A stretch of DNA of 64,000 nt from JBFMCC01 sp037445635. GTDB taxonomy: Bacteria > Chloroflexota > Anaerolineae > Anaerolineales > Villigracilaceae. The stretch's first letter is position 1; every line of letters starts with the position of its first letter. The translations under genes and the position numbers were made by a program. The notes under the pieces were generated by a model. That model searched no databases and was not told where the DNA came from. It worked only from the letters and a program-made list of their open reading frames with translations. This document shows, piece by piece, positions 42,416 to 49,255 of the stretch. The DNA lies in the NCBI GenBank assembly GCA_037445635.1, contig JBBIKC010000004.1, positions 1 through 64,000 on the forward strand, in the 5' to 3' direction.

Positions 42416-42796
42416 ATGACGAAATTCATTGTGCGCTGGGCAATCAACACGGTCGCCCTGTACGTGGCGGTGACCTTCGTGCCCGGCATCGAACTGACCG
42501 AAAGCTGGGTATCCATTCTTTGGATCGCGCTGATCTTCGGCCTCATCAATGCCCTGTTGCGTCCCCTGCTCAAACTGCTCACCTGCCCGCTCATCCTGCT
42601 CACGCTCGGCCTGTTCACCCTGCTCATCAACACCTTCCTGCTCTGGCTCACCAGCATCGTCAGCCAGTCGCTGGGCATCGGCTTCCATGTGGACGGCTTC
42701 GGCCCGGCCTTCTGGGGCGGCCTGGTGATCAGCGTCGTCAGTGTGGTGCTGACGTTCATTCTGAAGGATGAATTGAAAGGCCGCAGAGGCAGGTAA
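42416..42796 (+). CDS. Four-helix membrane protein, phage-holin superfamily IV type
   Basis: A 126-residue protein with four hydrophobic helices, beginning FIVRWAINTVALYVAVTFVPG, then SWVSILWIALIFGLINALLRP, LILLTLGLFTLLINTFLLWL and FWGGLVISVVSVVLTFILK. The NALLRPLLKLL stretch is typical of PF04020 (YvlD-like). Despite the name these are ordinary chromosomal membrane proteins in many bacteria. AAAGGAGAATCG precedes the ATG. Confidence 0.88.
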   Translation: MTKFIVRWAINTVALYVAVTFVPGIELTESWVSILWIALIFGLINALLRPLLKLLTCPLILLTLGLFTLLINTFLLWLTSIVSQSLGIGFHVDGFGPAFWGGLVISVVSVVLTFILKDELKGRRGR

Positions 42797-42810
42797 ACAA
42801 TCAATTGGTA

Positions 42811-42845
42811 AAAAAGACGGCCGCAATCCTGGCCGTCTTTTTTTT
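42811..42845 (+). terminator. Bidirectional terminator
   Basis: AAAAAGACGGCC (42811-42822) and GGCCGTCTTTTT (42831-42842) form a stem with 8-base loop and T-runs on both strands; serves the holin-like gene (plus) and the P1 peptidase gene (minus). Confidence 0.9.
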
Positions 42846-42897
42846 GCTGTCAATCATCGTTGCGAGCCCCGATGATCGAACAGGCGGTATTCATCCG

Positions 42898-43890
42898 CTA
42901 CTTACCCAGCCCCGGCAATCCCCCGGCGGATTCGGCCCGCGTCGCCGCGCGGACGATGGCCCGGGTCAGCGCTTCCGCCGCGTACGCGCCCACCGTGGAG
43001 ACATCCGCTTTCTTCCCGCCGGTCGAGAGCGCAAAGATCGTATCGCCGTCCAGCATCGTATGCGCCGGGCGGATGGTGCGCGCCACGCCGTCCTGCGCCA
43101 TCTGGGCAATTTTGTTCGCTTCCGCTTTGGTGAATTTCGCGTTGACCGCCACCACGCCGACGACCGTGTTGGCGCGCGACGCGAAACCCAGGATACTGCG
43201 CCCGATCAACGTCTTCATCATCGCCTGCGTATCCGCGAATTGACCCGGCGCGCCGACCCGCAGCGGCCCGGCCTTTGCCGAACGCAGACCCGCGAGGATT
43301 TGTCCGTTTTGCGGATCCACCACATCGCCGAAGGCATTGACCACTGCCAGTGCGCCGACGATCACTCCTGCGCCGATTCGAATGCTGGCGCTTCCCAGCC
43401 CGGACTTCATGGCCTGTCTCGCGCCGAACATCTTGCCCACCGAGGCGCCCGTCCCCGCGCCGGCGTTGCCCTCGCGCGGCGCGTCAGACGAGGCGGAGGC
43501 CGCGGCGCGGTAGCCCATCTCCGCGTCCGGGCGGCGGTCGGCGCGGCCCACGTTCAGGTCGAAAATGATTGCGGCCGGGACGATGGGTACACGCGCCGCG
43601 CCGGTCTCGAATCCGATCTTCCGTTCCTCGAGATAGCGCATCACGCCGCCGGCCGCGTCCAGACCGAAGGCCGAGCCGCCGGCCAGCAGCACGGCGTGGA
43701 CCTTCTCGACGAGATTGAGGGGATTCAACAGGTCGGTCTCGCGTGTGCCGGGCGCGCCCCCGCGCACGTCCACGCCGCCGACCGCGCCCTTGCGGCACAG
43801 CACCACCGTACAGCCGGTCAGCGCCTCATCATCCTGCGCGTGACCGACTTCGATGCCGGGCACATCTGTGATGGCATTTTTAAATTTCAT
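42898..43890 (-). CDS. P1-family peptidase (DmpA/L-aminopeptidase-like)
   Basis: A 330-residue protein of the self-cleaving DmpA/ornithine acetyltransferase fold. It begins ITDVPGIEVGHAQDDEALTGCTVV and has LLAGGSAFGLDAAGGVMRYLEE and the segment VIVGALAVVNAFGDVVDP, where members are cut before the nucleophile. These enzymes release N-terminal residues or beta-amino acids from peptides. The start (43890) follows the 58-residue gene by 8 bases, so it is the third gene of a unit with the AI-2E-type transporter. Confidence 0.88.
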   Translation of the reverse strand: MKFKNAITDVPGIEVGHAQDDEALTGCTVVLCRKGAVGGVDVRGGAPGTRETDLLNPLNLVEKVHAVLLAGGSAFGLDAAGGVMRYLEERKIGFETGAARVPIVPAAIIFDLNVGRADRRPDAEMGYRAAASASSDAPREGNAGAGTGASVGKMFGARQAMKSGLGSASIRIGAGVIVGALAVVNAFGDVVDPQNGQILAGLRSAKAGPLRVGAPGQFADTQAMMKTLIGRSILGFASRANTVVGVVAVNAKFTKAEANKIAQMAQDGVARTIRPAHTMLDGDTIFALSTGGKKADVSTVGAYAAEALTRAIVRAATRAESAGGLPGLGK

Positions 43891-43898
43891 TGAAAAGG

Positions 43899-44075
43899 TC
43901 AGCCAAGTCCGCGTACCAGTTGCAGGAACTCCTCCCACTCCTCCTCGAAGAAATGGATGGTGACGTTGTTCAGTTCCACGTGATAGGTGGTCTCGCCGTC
44001 CGGCTCTTCGGCCTTCCAGGCCAGATAGTTATCGGTCTCGGCGATGGTTTCGGTGCGGGGTTCATCCTTAGGCAT
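43899..44075 (-). CDS. Small acidic protein (58 residues), unknown
   Basis: ATG 44075 has AGGAG 6-7 bases upstream and the frame ends with TGA at 43899. The protein begins MPKDEPRTETIAETDNYLAW and ends NNVTIHFFEEEWEEFLQLV. It is strongly acidic with a beta-rich middle (TTYHVELNNVTIHF), and has no signal or membrane segment. It lies 9 bases after the transporter gene and 8 before the peptidase, a tight spacing that supports a real gene. No family recognised. Confidence 0.8.
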   Translation of the reverse strand: MPKDEPRTETIAETDNYLAWKAEEPDGETTYHVELNNVTIHFFEEEWEEFLQLVRGLG

Positions 44076-44084
44076 TGCGGTCTC

Positions 44085-45275
44085 CTAACTTTTACGCTGC
44101 TTGCCGCGCAGGGACTTGAGCCAGCCAAGCAGGCGTTGCAACAGGGTCGGCCCGGGCGGCGGACCGGTCTCCTCCACTTCGGGCCAGGGATCTTGGTCGA
44201 GCATCTTGCGGGAAACATACTGCCAGAGCAGTTTGAAGGTTGCCAGCATGGGCGCGGCAATCACCACGCCCAGCACACCCAGCAGGTTGGCGGCCACGAT
44301 GGCGGCCACCAGCACGCCGGCCGGGTGGACGCGCAGAGCGTCGGCCATGATGCGCGGCGAAACGACGTTATCGAAGATCTGGTCAATGATGAGGGCGATG
44401 ACGATGACCACCAGCATGAAGGTCAGAGGCGGCATATCGAACAGTTTATGCGGCTGGAAGAAAGTCACCAGGCCCAGGGCCGTCCAGTTGATGGCCGGAC
44501 CGACGTAGGGCACGAAGCGCGCCAATCCCGCCATGAGCGCCAGGCCGATGGCGTAACGGACTCCCAGAATGGACAGAACGATGGTGTAAATGATGACCGT
44601 CGCGAAGAAGACGATCACCTGTCCGCGCAGGAACGCGTTCCAGATGCGGCTGAGCTCGCGTCCCAGGCGGCTGAGATCGGCGGTGTAGCCCGGGATGTCC
44701 ACCTGGATCAAGCGTTCGCGCAGGCCTCCGCTTTCTATCAGGATGAAATAGGAGACCAGCAGGACGAACAGGCTCCACCCAACCACGCTGGCGGCCTGGC
44801 TGGCGAGAGAGCTGATGATCGTTCCGGTGCGGCTCAACAGAGACTGTCCGAAGGAGAGCAATTGGTCGCTGATGGAACTGATGTCGAGCGCTTGCAGGTC
44901 GATCCCGAATCGGGCGGCCTGCGCGGCGATCACGCTGATGAGTTCGGGCAGCTGGTCCAGGCTGGATTGCAATAACGTGATCAGGCTCTGGATCTGCTGG
45001 ACGAGTCCCACACCCCCGGCGGTCAGCAGGCCCAGCAGGAGCATGAGCATGAACAGGTATAGCAGGCTGACGGAGGCGCGCCACGAAACGCGCACAGAGC
45101 GGCTGATGAAAGCGGCGGCTGGCTGCAGGAGATAAGCAAGGATGAACGCGATGATCAGCGGCCCCAGGATGAACTGGAAACGCACCAGGAACGCGGCCGC
45201 GATCGCCACGATGGTCAACGCGACCACCAGTTTGGTGTTGGAACGCCACGCCGGAGAGGAGGGATTGGGTTGCGA
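44085..45275 (-). CDS. AI-2E family transporter
   Basis: A 396-residue membrane protein of the AI-2 exporter superfamily (PF01594). It has helices at the N-terminus (TKLVVALTIVAIAAAFLVRF, LIIAFILAYLLQPAAAFI), a large outer loop of amphipathic helices (about 85-190), and the conserved C-terminal part FVPYVGPAINW and RIMADALRVHPAGVLVAAIV. The GTG at 45275 is chosen because AGAGG lies 9 bases upstream; a TTG further up would add 7 residues. The family includes autoinducer exporters, Na/H exchangers and proteins of unknown substrate. First gene of a three-gene unit. Confidence 0.88.
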   Translation of the reverse strand, partial: SQPNPSSPAWRSNTKLVVALTIVAIAAAFLVRFQFILGPLIIAFILAYLLQPAAAFISRSVRVSWRASVSLLYLFMLMLLLGLLTAGGVGLVQQIQSLITLLQSSLDQLPELISVIAAQAARFGIDLQALDISSISDQLLSFGQSLLSRTGTIISSLASQAASVVGWSLFVLLVSYFILIESGGLRERLIQVDIPGYTADLSRLGRELSRIWNAFLRGQVIVFFATVIIYTIVLSILGVRYAIGLALMAGLARFVPYVGPAINWTALGLVTFFQPHKLFDMPPLTFMLVVIVIALIIDQIFDNVVSPRIMADALRVHPAGVLVAAIVAANLLGVLGVVIAAPMLATFKLLWQYVSRKMLDQDPWPEVEETGPPPGPTLLQRLLGWLKSLRGKQRKS

Positions 45276-45329
45276 CACGATATAAGCCTCTGGCAAAATC
45301 TGTGTGCTTCGATTTTACAACACTTTGAA

Positions 45330-45365
45330 ATAAAAAACGCCCCGCAGGTTTTATGCCTGCGGGGC
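45330..45365 (-). terminator. Rho-independent terminator after the FHA gene
   Basis: GCCCCGCAGG (45339-45348) and CCTGCGGGGC (45356-45365) form a 10-bp stem; on the minus strand it runs into GTTTTTTATTT. Confidence 0.9.
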
Positions 45366-45375
45366 AGTCGGGACT

Positions 45376-45942
45376 TTACGGACAACCGCCGAGGAAGGGG
45401 AAGAACGTGCACCACATACTGTTGGCGTCCACCCAGAACAGAAAGCCCACGCAGGCGCATACGAACAGGAGAATGCCGGCGGCGACGATGATGGGCAGCA
45501 TGTTGTTCTTGCGCGGAGAGACCATCGGGCCGGCAGGAACCTGTCCGGCCACGGGGGCAGCCATGGGAGGCGGCGCGGGCACCGGGCGTGAGGAACGCGC
45601 CGCAGAGCGCGGCGAGGCCAGGGTCGCGGCTGGGTCGAAGTCCGCCGATTCATAAGCCAGCACAATCTGCTCGCCGAACGAGACCACGTCCCCGGGCTTC
45701 AGCACGACCGGGCCCGCGATGCGCTGTCCGTTCACGTGCGTGCCATTGGTGGAACCGCTGTCTTCGATCACGTATTTGCCGCCCTGAAAGATCAAACGCG
45801 CGTGGCGGCGCGAGATCTCGGCGTCGTTGATTTGAATGGTGTTGGACGAATCGCGCCCGATGGTAATGGTATCGCTTTCGAGGGCGTACATGGCGCCCGG
45901 CGTCGGTCCCGATCGCATCACAAATTGGAATCTAGCGGCCAT
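45376..45942 (-). CDS. FHA-domain protein with C-terminal membrane anchor
   Basis: A 188-residue protein. The FHA domain spans about 22-95 with ITIGRDSSNTIQI, EISRRHARLIF and EDSGSTNGTHVNG, the conserved phosphothreonine-binding residues. A Pro/Ala linker (about 110-143) leads to one membrane helix (MLPIIVAAGILLFVCACVGF) and a short outer tail with a tryptophan and cysteines (WCTFFPFLGGCP). It likely recruits a phosphorylated partner to the membrane, but no Ser/Thr kinase is nearby. GGAGGAGAAAGA precedes ATG 45942. Confidence 0.88.
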   Translation of the reverse strand: MAARFQFVMRSGPTPGAMYALESDTITIGRDSSNTIQINDAEISRRHARLIFQGGKYVIEDSGSTNGTHVNGQRIAGPVVLKPGDVVSFGEQIVLAYESADFDPAATLASPRSAARSSRPVPAPPPMAAPVAGQVPAGPMVSPRKNNMLPIIVAAGILLFVCACVGFLFWVDANSMWCTFFPFLGGCP

Positions 45943-45991
45943 CTTTCTCCTCCAACAAAGACTGGGAAAATCTGCGCATAGTGTACAAGGT

Positions 45992-46867
45992 TCAGGGCAA
46001 AAAGTCAACGGAGGGATGCGGCGTCACCTTGTACTCAAAAGCATCGGCGAACGCGGCGGTCACCTCGCGCTTGACCGCCTCCATCGTTGGCACAGGCGAA
46101 AGCAAATCCTCCAGCGAGGCCACCGGCTCGTCCTGCAGGCCGCAGGCGATGATTCCCTCCCAGTACGACATGTCTGGATTCACGTTCAGCGCGAAGCCGT
46201 GACGCGAAACGCCGCGCGCGTCCACCTTGACGCCGATGGCCGCGAGCTTGGCGGGCCTGGCGCGATCCTCCGGACGGCATCTTGAACAGCGCGACCAGAC
46301 ATCCGCCTGCACCCACACGCCGGTCTTCCCGGACCTCTGGCCTGCCGCCAGCCCGAGACGCGCCAGCGCGGCGATAAGCGTTTTCTCCAGTTTGCGGATG
46401 TAGCCCACGTAATCGGCATCGGGAATACGAGTTTGGACCGCGAAGCCGCGAAGGTCGCGAAGATTTTCATCCCCTTCGCGAAGTTCATTCGCCTTCGCGT
46501 TCTTCTTTTCTTCGCGGTGAGAGTTCGACGCGTTTTCAATCGGAGAGAGCGGCAACAACGGATATCCCACCAACTGCCCCGGCCCGTGATAGGTCACGTC
46601 GCCGCCGCGGTCCACCCAGTGAATGGCAATCCCTTTTTGTCTCAACTGCTCTTCTCCCCACAGCAGATTCTCAGCCCGCCCTCTTCTGCCAAAGGTATAA
46701 ACGTGGGGATGCTCCAGCAACAGCAATGTCGGCGGACGCGTCCCCGCGGCGATCTCCGCCGCGTACTCGTCCTGCAGTTTCCAGGCGCGTTCGTACTCGA
46801 TCAAGCCGAGGTCTTCCACAACGACCGTGGACAGTGGACGGTGGACAGTTGCCGAATTCCGACTCAC
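45992..46867 (-). CDS. lipB: Octanoyltransferase LipB with an in-frame repeat insert
   Basis: LipB moves octanoyl from acyl carrier protein to lipoyl domains. Motifs: LLLLEHPHVYTFGRRG, VDRGGDVTYHGPGQLVGYPLLPL, the catalytic lysine in AKLAAIGVKV and cysteine in IIACGLQ. At 291 residues it is longer than usual (about 210-250), because an ACCGCGAAG...CTTCGCGGT element (46437-46519) adds residues about 117-144, between GYPLLPL and the second half. The N-terminus is uncertain: the first 16 residues from ATG 46867 lie in a GTGGACA repeat, and the true start may be a GTG nearer to VEDLGLIEYERAW. No ribosome site decides it. Confidence 0.88.
   Translation of the reverse strand: MSRNSATVHRPLSTVVVEDLGLIEYERAWKLQDEYAAEIAAGTRPPTLLLLEHPHVYTFGRRGRAENLLWGEEQLRQKGIAIHWVDRGGDVTYHGPGQLVGYPLLPLSPIENASNSHREEKKNAKANELREGDENLRDLRGFAVQTRIPDADYVGYIRKLEKTLIAALARLGLAAGQRSGKTGVWVQADVWSRCSRCRPEDRARPAKLAAIGVKVDARGVSRHGFALNVNPDMSYWEGIIACGLQDEPVASLEDLLSPVPTMEAVKREVTAAFADAFEYKVTPHPSVDFLP
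46437..46519. repeat. ACCGCGAAG...CTTCGCGGT element inside lipB
   Basis: Ends at 46437-46445 and 46510-46518 are exact complements; the core has repeated CGCGAAG and CTTCGCG words. The element is in frame and encodes a highly charged stretch that includes REEKKNAKANELREGDENL. Confidence 0.85.
46827..46848 (-). repeat. Three tandem GTGGACr units at the lipB 5' end
   Basis: GTGGACA, GTGGACG and GTGGACA follow one another within the first codons of the lipB frame, just downstream of a GATTCCCGA-type motif. It obscures the start site. Confidence 0.7.
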
Positions 46868-46884
46868 GATACCCGATTCCCGAG

Positions 46885-48264
46885 TTACAAATTTCCAAAT
46901 ATCCGCCGATACAGATCCGATTCCAGCAAGCCGTTCGGGTCACAGCGCTTCTTCAACCGCTTGAACTTCGCCATAGTCTCCTCGCCGTAGAATTTGCGGG
47001 CGGTCTCCGCGGTCGTTTCGCTGTTCTTAGCGAAGTAGAATCTTCCGCCCGCTTCAAGGACGATTCGATCGAACTCTTGCAGCATCTTGGCCATCACTTC
47101 GCGGCGGCGGACTTTAAAATCCAGCGCGAGCGAGAACCCGTCCACGGCGTGGGTGAGCAGGAAGCGGTCCGGGCGGTGGCGTTTGGTCACGCCGAGGTAG
47201 GAGGGGAGGCCGCGCCGTTTGGCGAGGGCCAGCAATTCGGTCCACGCGTGAAGCGCTGTTTCTTTGGGGAGGAATGACTGATATTGAATGAGGCCGCTGC
47301 GTCCGTACGACAATTCCCACAACGGGACATAATCCAGCAGGAAATGAAAGGCCGCGTGCGATTGTCGGAAGGTGTGACGCCGCAACGACGTAATGTACTT
47401 ACCCGTATTGACAGCCCACGCACCGGGATTGTTCATGAACGGAGTCATGAAGTAATGTAAAAGCGATTTGGGCATCACGCCGAACAAGCGGCTCGGCAGA
47501 TTCTGATACGCGAGTTGCATCGTCTTCTGCGGCTCGGGGTCTTCGCCCTCGTGCAGATAGTTCGCGGCATGAATCTGTCCGTGGCCAATCGTGATCGTAT
47601 CCAGCCAGCCGACGATGTAATCGTACTTCGGCGCGCCGTCTTCGAGTGACTGCAATTGTTCCTTGAGCGTGCGCGTCGGCCAGGCATGCACTTCGAGCAG
47701 GCCCGAATGCATTTTCTTCATTTGCAGGGTGATCGAAGTGAAAACCCCCAACATGCCCAGTCCGCCGATCATGGCATAGAACAGCTCGGCATTTTTATTC
47801 GGCGTACAGGAAACCTCCGCGCCGGTAGGCAGGATGGCCGTGAACCCGGTCACATGCTCGCCGATGGGCCCCATGCGGTAGTTGTTCTTGCCGTGAATGT
47901 TCGCGCCGAGACAGCCGCCCAGCGTGGTGAACATCGTGCCCGAAACGACCGGCGGCCACCAGCCATCGGGCAGGACTCTCTGCCATAATTGCTGGAGCGT
48001 GACCCCGGGCTCGCATCGCACCACGCCCGAGGCTGGATCCCATTCGAGGATTCGATTCATCGCCGACAGGTCGAGCACGATGCCGCCGCCGTTCATGGAG
48101 GCGTCGTTGTAACTGCGCCCCGCCCCGCGCGCCGCGACGGTGAGACCGTCCTTCTTCGCGAGTTGAAACACCTTGTAAATCTCGTCCGCGTTGCGCGGTC
48201 GAACGAGATACGATTGTGACTTGAGCGAGTGTCCGAAGTTTTCGAGGGTGGTAAAGGTTGGCAT
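46885..48264 (-). CDS. FAD-linked oxidase, DprE1-like
   Basis: A 459-residue flavoprotein. The FAD_binding_4 domain has VAARGAGRSYNDASMNGGG and SGTMFTTLGGCLGANIHGKNN; the C-terminal part resembles ALO-type domains (FYFAKN, RCDPNGLLESDLYRRIF). This is the arrangement of DprE1, which oxidises decaprenylphosphoryl ribose at C2 in arabinan synthesis. The next gene upstream on the same strand is a short-chain dehydrogenase like DprE2. The start at 48264 is preferred; further upstream the frame reads through repeat sequence (PTFKPSNMPTF), and even this ATG sits within a GGTTGGCATGTTGG repeat. Confidence 0.82.
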   Translation of the reverse strand: MPTFTTLENFGHSLKSQSYLVRPRNADEIYKVFQLAKKDGLTVAARGAGRSYNDASMNGGGIVLDLSAMNRILEWDPASGVVRCEPGVTLQQLWQRVLPDGWWPPVVSGTMFTTLGGCLGANIHGKNNYRMGPIGEHVTGFTAILPTGAEVSCTPNKNAELFYAMIGGLGMLGVFTSITLQMKKMHSGLLEVHAWPTRTLKEQLQSLEDGAPKYDYIVGWLDTITIGHGQIHAANYLHEGEDPEPQKTMQLAYQNLPSRLFGVMPKSLLHYFMTPFMNNPGAWAVNTGKYITSLRRHTFRQSHAAFHFLLDYVPLWELSYGRSGLIQYQSFLPKETALHAWTELLALAKRRGLPSYLGVTKRHRPDRFLLTHAVDGFSLALDFKVRRREVMAKMLQEFDRIVLEAGGRFYFAKNSETTAETARKFYGEETMAKFKRLKKRCDPNGLLESDLYRRIFGNL

Positions 48265-48299
48265 GTTGGAAGGTTTGAAGGTTGGCAGGTTGGCAGGCC
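48250..48299. repeat. GGTTGGCAGGTTGG-type repeat over the DprE1-like start
   Basis: AAGGTTGGCATGTTGG, AAGGTTTGAAGG and TTGGCAGGTTGGCAGG words run from 48254 to 48297. The ATG chosen for the flavoprotein is the CAT within TTGGCATGTTGG. Confidence 0.75.
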
Positions 48300-48343
48300 A
48301 GAGGGATTGGGATTCGACGATCTCAAATTCACTTTTCAAAAAA

Positions 48344-49123
48344 CTAAAAACTCAACCTTCTAAAAATCACTGAGGGGATGTGTTTGATAACCAGCATGAT
48401 CCATCGCCAGATGGGATGGGTGTAGACGACCTGTTTGCGTCTGCGGATGGCCCTGTATATATCGTCCGCGGCGCGCTCGGGAGGGACAACGAACAGCGTG
48501 GCTCCCTGCGCGGCTTTGAGCATATCGGTTTCGAGGAAGCCGGGTTTAACAGTTAGGACGTGCACACCGTGGCGCGTCAGACGGTTGCGCAGGGCTTCCA
48601 GGTAGGTCGTCAGTGCGGCTTTGGAGGTGTTGTAGCCCGGGTTGCCCACGCGGCCGCGGTCGCCCGCCACGGATGAGATACCGACGATTTGTCCGCCCTT
48701 CATGCTCTTGAACAACTCAGCCACCGGCGTAAGCCAGGCCATCGCGCCGAGGAGGTTGACCTCGACCATCCGTCGGTCCCCCTCGAAATTCAGGCGCTCG
48801 AGGCCCGGCGGAAAGTTGACGCCCGCCACGTAGATGAACAAGTCCAGGCCGCCCAGATCGGCCACGATCCTGCGGAGAAGACCGGGAACCTCGTCGTAGT
48901 CGGTAACGTTGTGGGGGTAGGCGAGGGCACGCGTCTCGCCGTCAGCGTTGAGGTCGGCGCATAAAGCGGCGAGCGGTTCCTTTCGTCGGGCAAGAAGCGC
49001 AAGCGAGTAGCCCGCACGCGCCAGTCTGTGCGCCAGCGCCGCGCCCAATCCGCTCGAGGCGCCGACGATCACAGCGCGCTGTCTTGGATGAAGAGGAGTA
49101 GCCGGAAGCATATTTGTCTGCAT
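48344..49123 (-). CDS. Short-chain dehydrogenase/reductase, DprE2-like
   Basis: A 259-residue Rossmann enzyme with VIVGASSGLGAALAHRLA (cofactor glycines), YVAGVNFPPG, GISSVAGDRGR with catalytic serine and NPGYNTSKAAL with YxxxK. The last 30 residues (HPIWRWIMLVIKHIPSVIFRRL) are a membrane-associated helix as in DprE2. With the DprE1-like oxidase it could epimerise a polyprenyl-phosphoryl sugar (ribose to arabinose). Start is uncertain: ATG 49123 is chosen because the frame upstream (to 49189) runs through two tandem dyads at 49134-49184 that look regulatory. Confidence 0.82.
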   Translation of the reverse strand: MQTNMLPATPLHPRQRAVIVGASSGLGAALAHRLARAGYSLALLARRKEPLAALCADLNADGETRALAYPHNVTDYDEVPGLLRRIVADLGGLDLFIYVAGVNFPPGLERLNFEGDRRMVEVNLLGAMAWLTPVAELFKSMKGGQIVGISSVAGDRGRVGNPGYNTSKAALTTYLEALRNRLTRHGVHVLTVKPGFLETDMLKAAQGATLFVVPPERAADDIYRAIRRRKQVVYTHPIWRWIMLVIKHIPSVIFRRLSF

Positions 49124-49133
49124 GAAAAGACCC

Positions 49134-49184
49134 ATCAATTTTGCCGGTGGATGGAATGGGAACCCATCAATTTTGTTGGTGGAT
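49134..49184. promoter_or_regulatory. Two tandem dyads CCATCAA-TTTTG-(TT/CC)GGTGG
   Basis: CCATCAA-TTTTG-CCGGTGG (49134-49152) and CCATCAA-TTTTG-TTGGTGG (49166-49184) have centres 32 bases apart, about three helical turns. They lie between the SDR gene (minus) and the GGDEF gene (plus), where an operator would be expected. A repeat element is the other reading. Confidence 0.5.
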
Positions 49185-49222
49185 TTCATTCTAACATACT
49201 TAGAAATTTACATCGAAAGGGC

Positions 49223-49228
49223 TATAAT
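49223..49228 (+). promoter_or_regulatory. -10 box of the GGDEF gene
   Basis: TATAAT in GGGCTATAATCCAAG, 28 bases before ATG 49256. No good -35. Confidence 0.5.
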
Positions 49229-49255
49229 CCAAGTCAACCATAAGGATCGTGCGAT

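Noticed and set aside
42416..42796. Prophage lysis gene (holin)
   Set aside because: PF04020-type proteins are common chromosomal membrane proteins and no other phage gene lies nearby.
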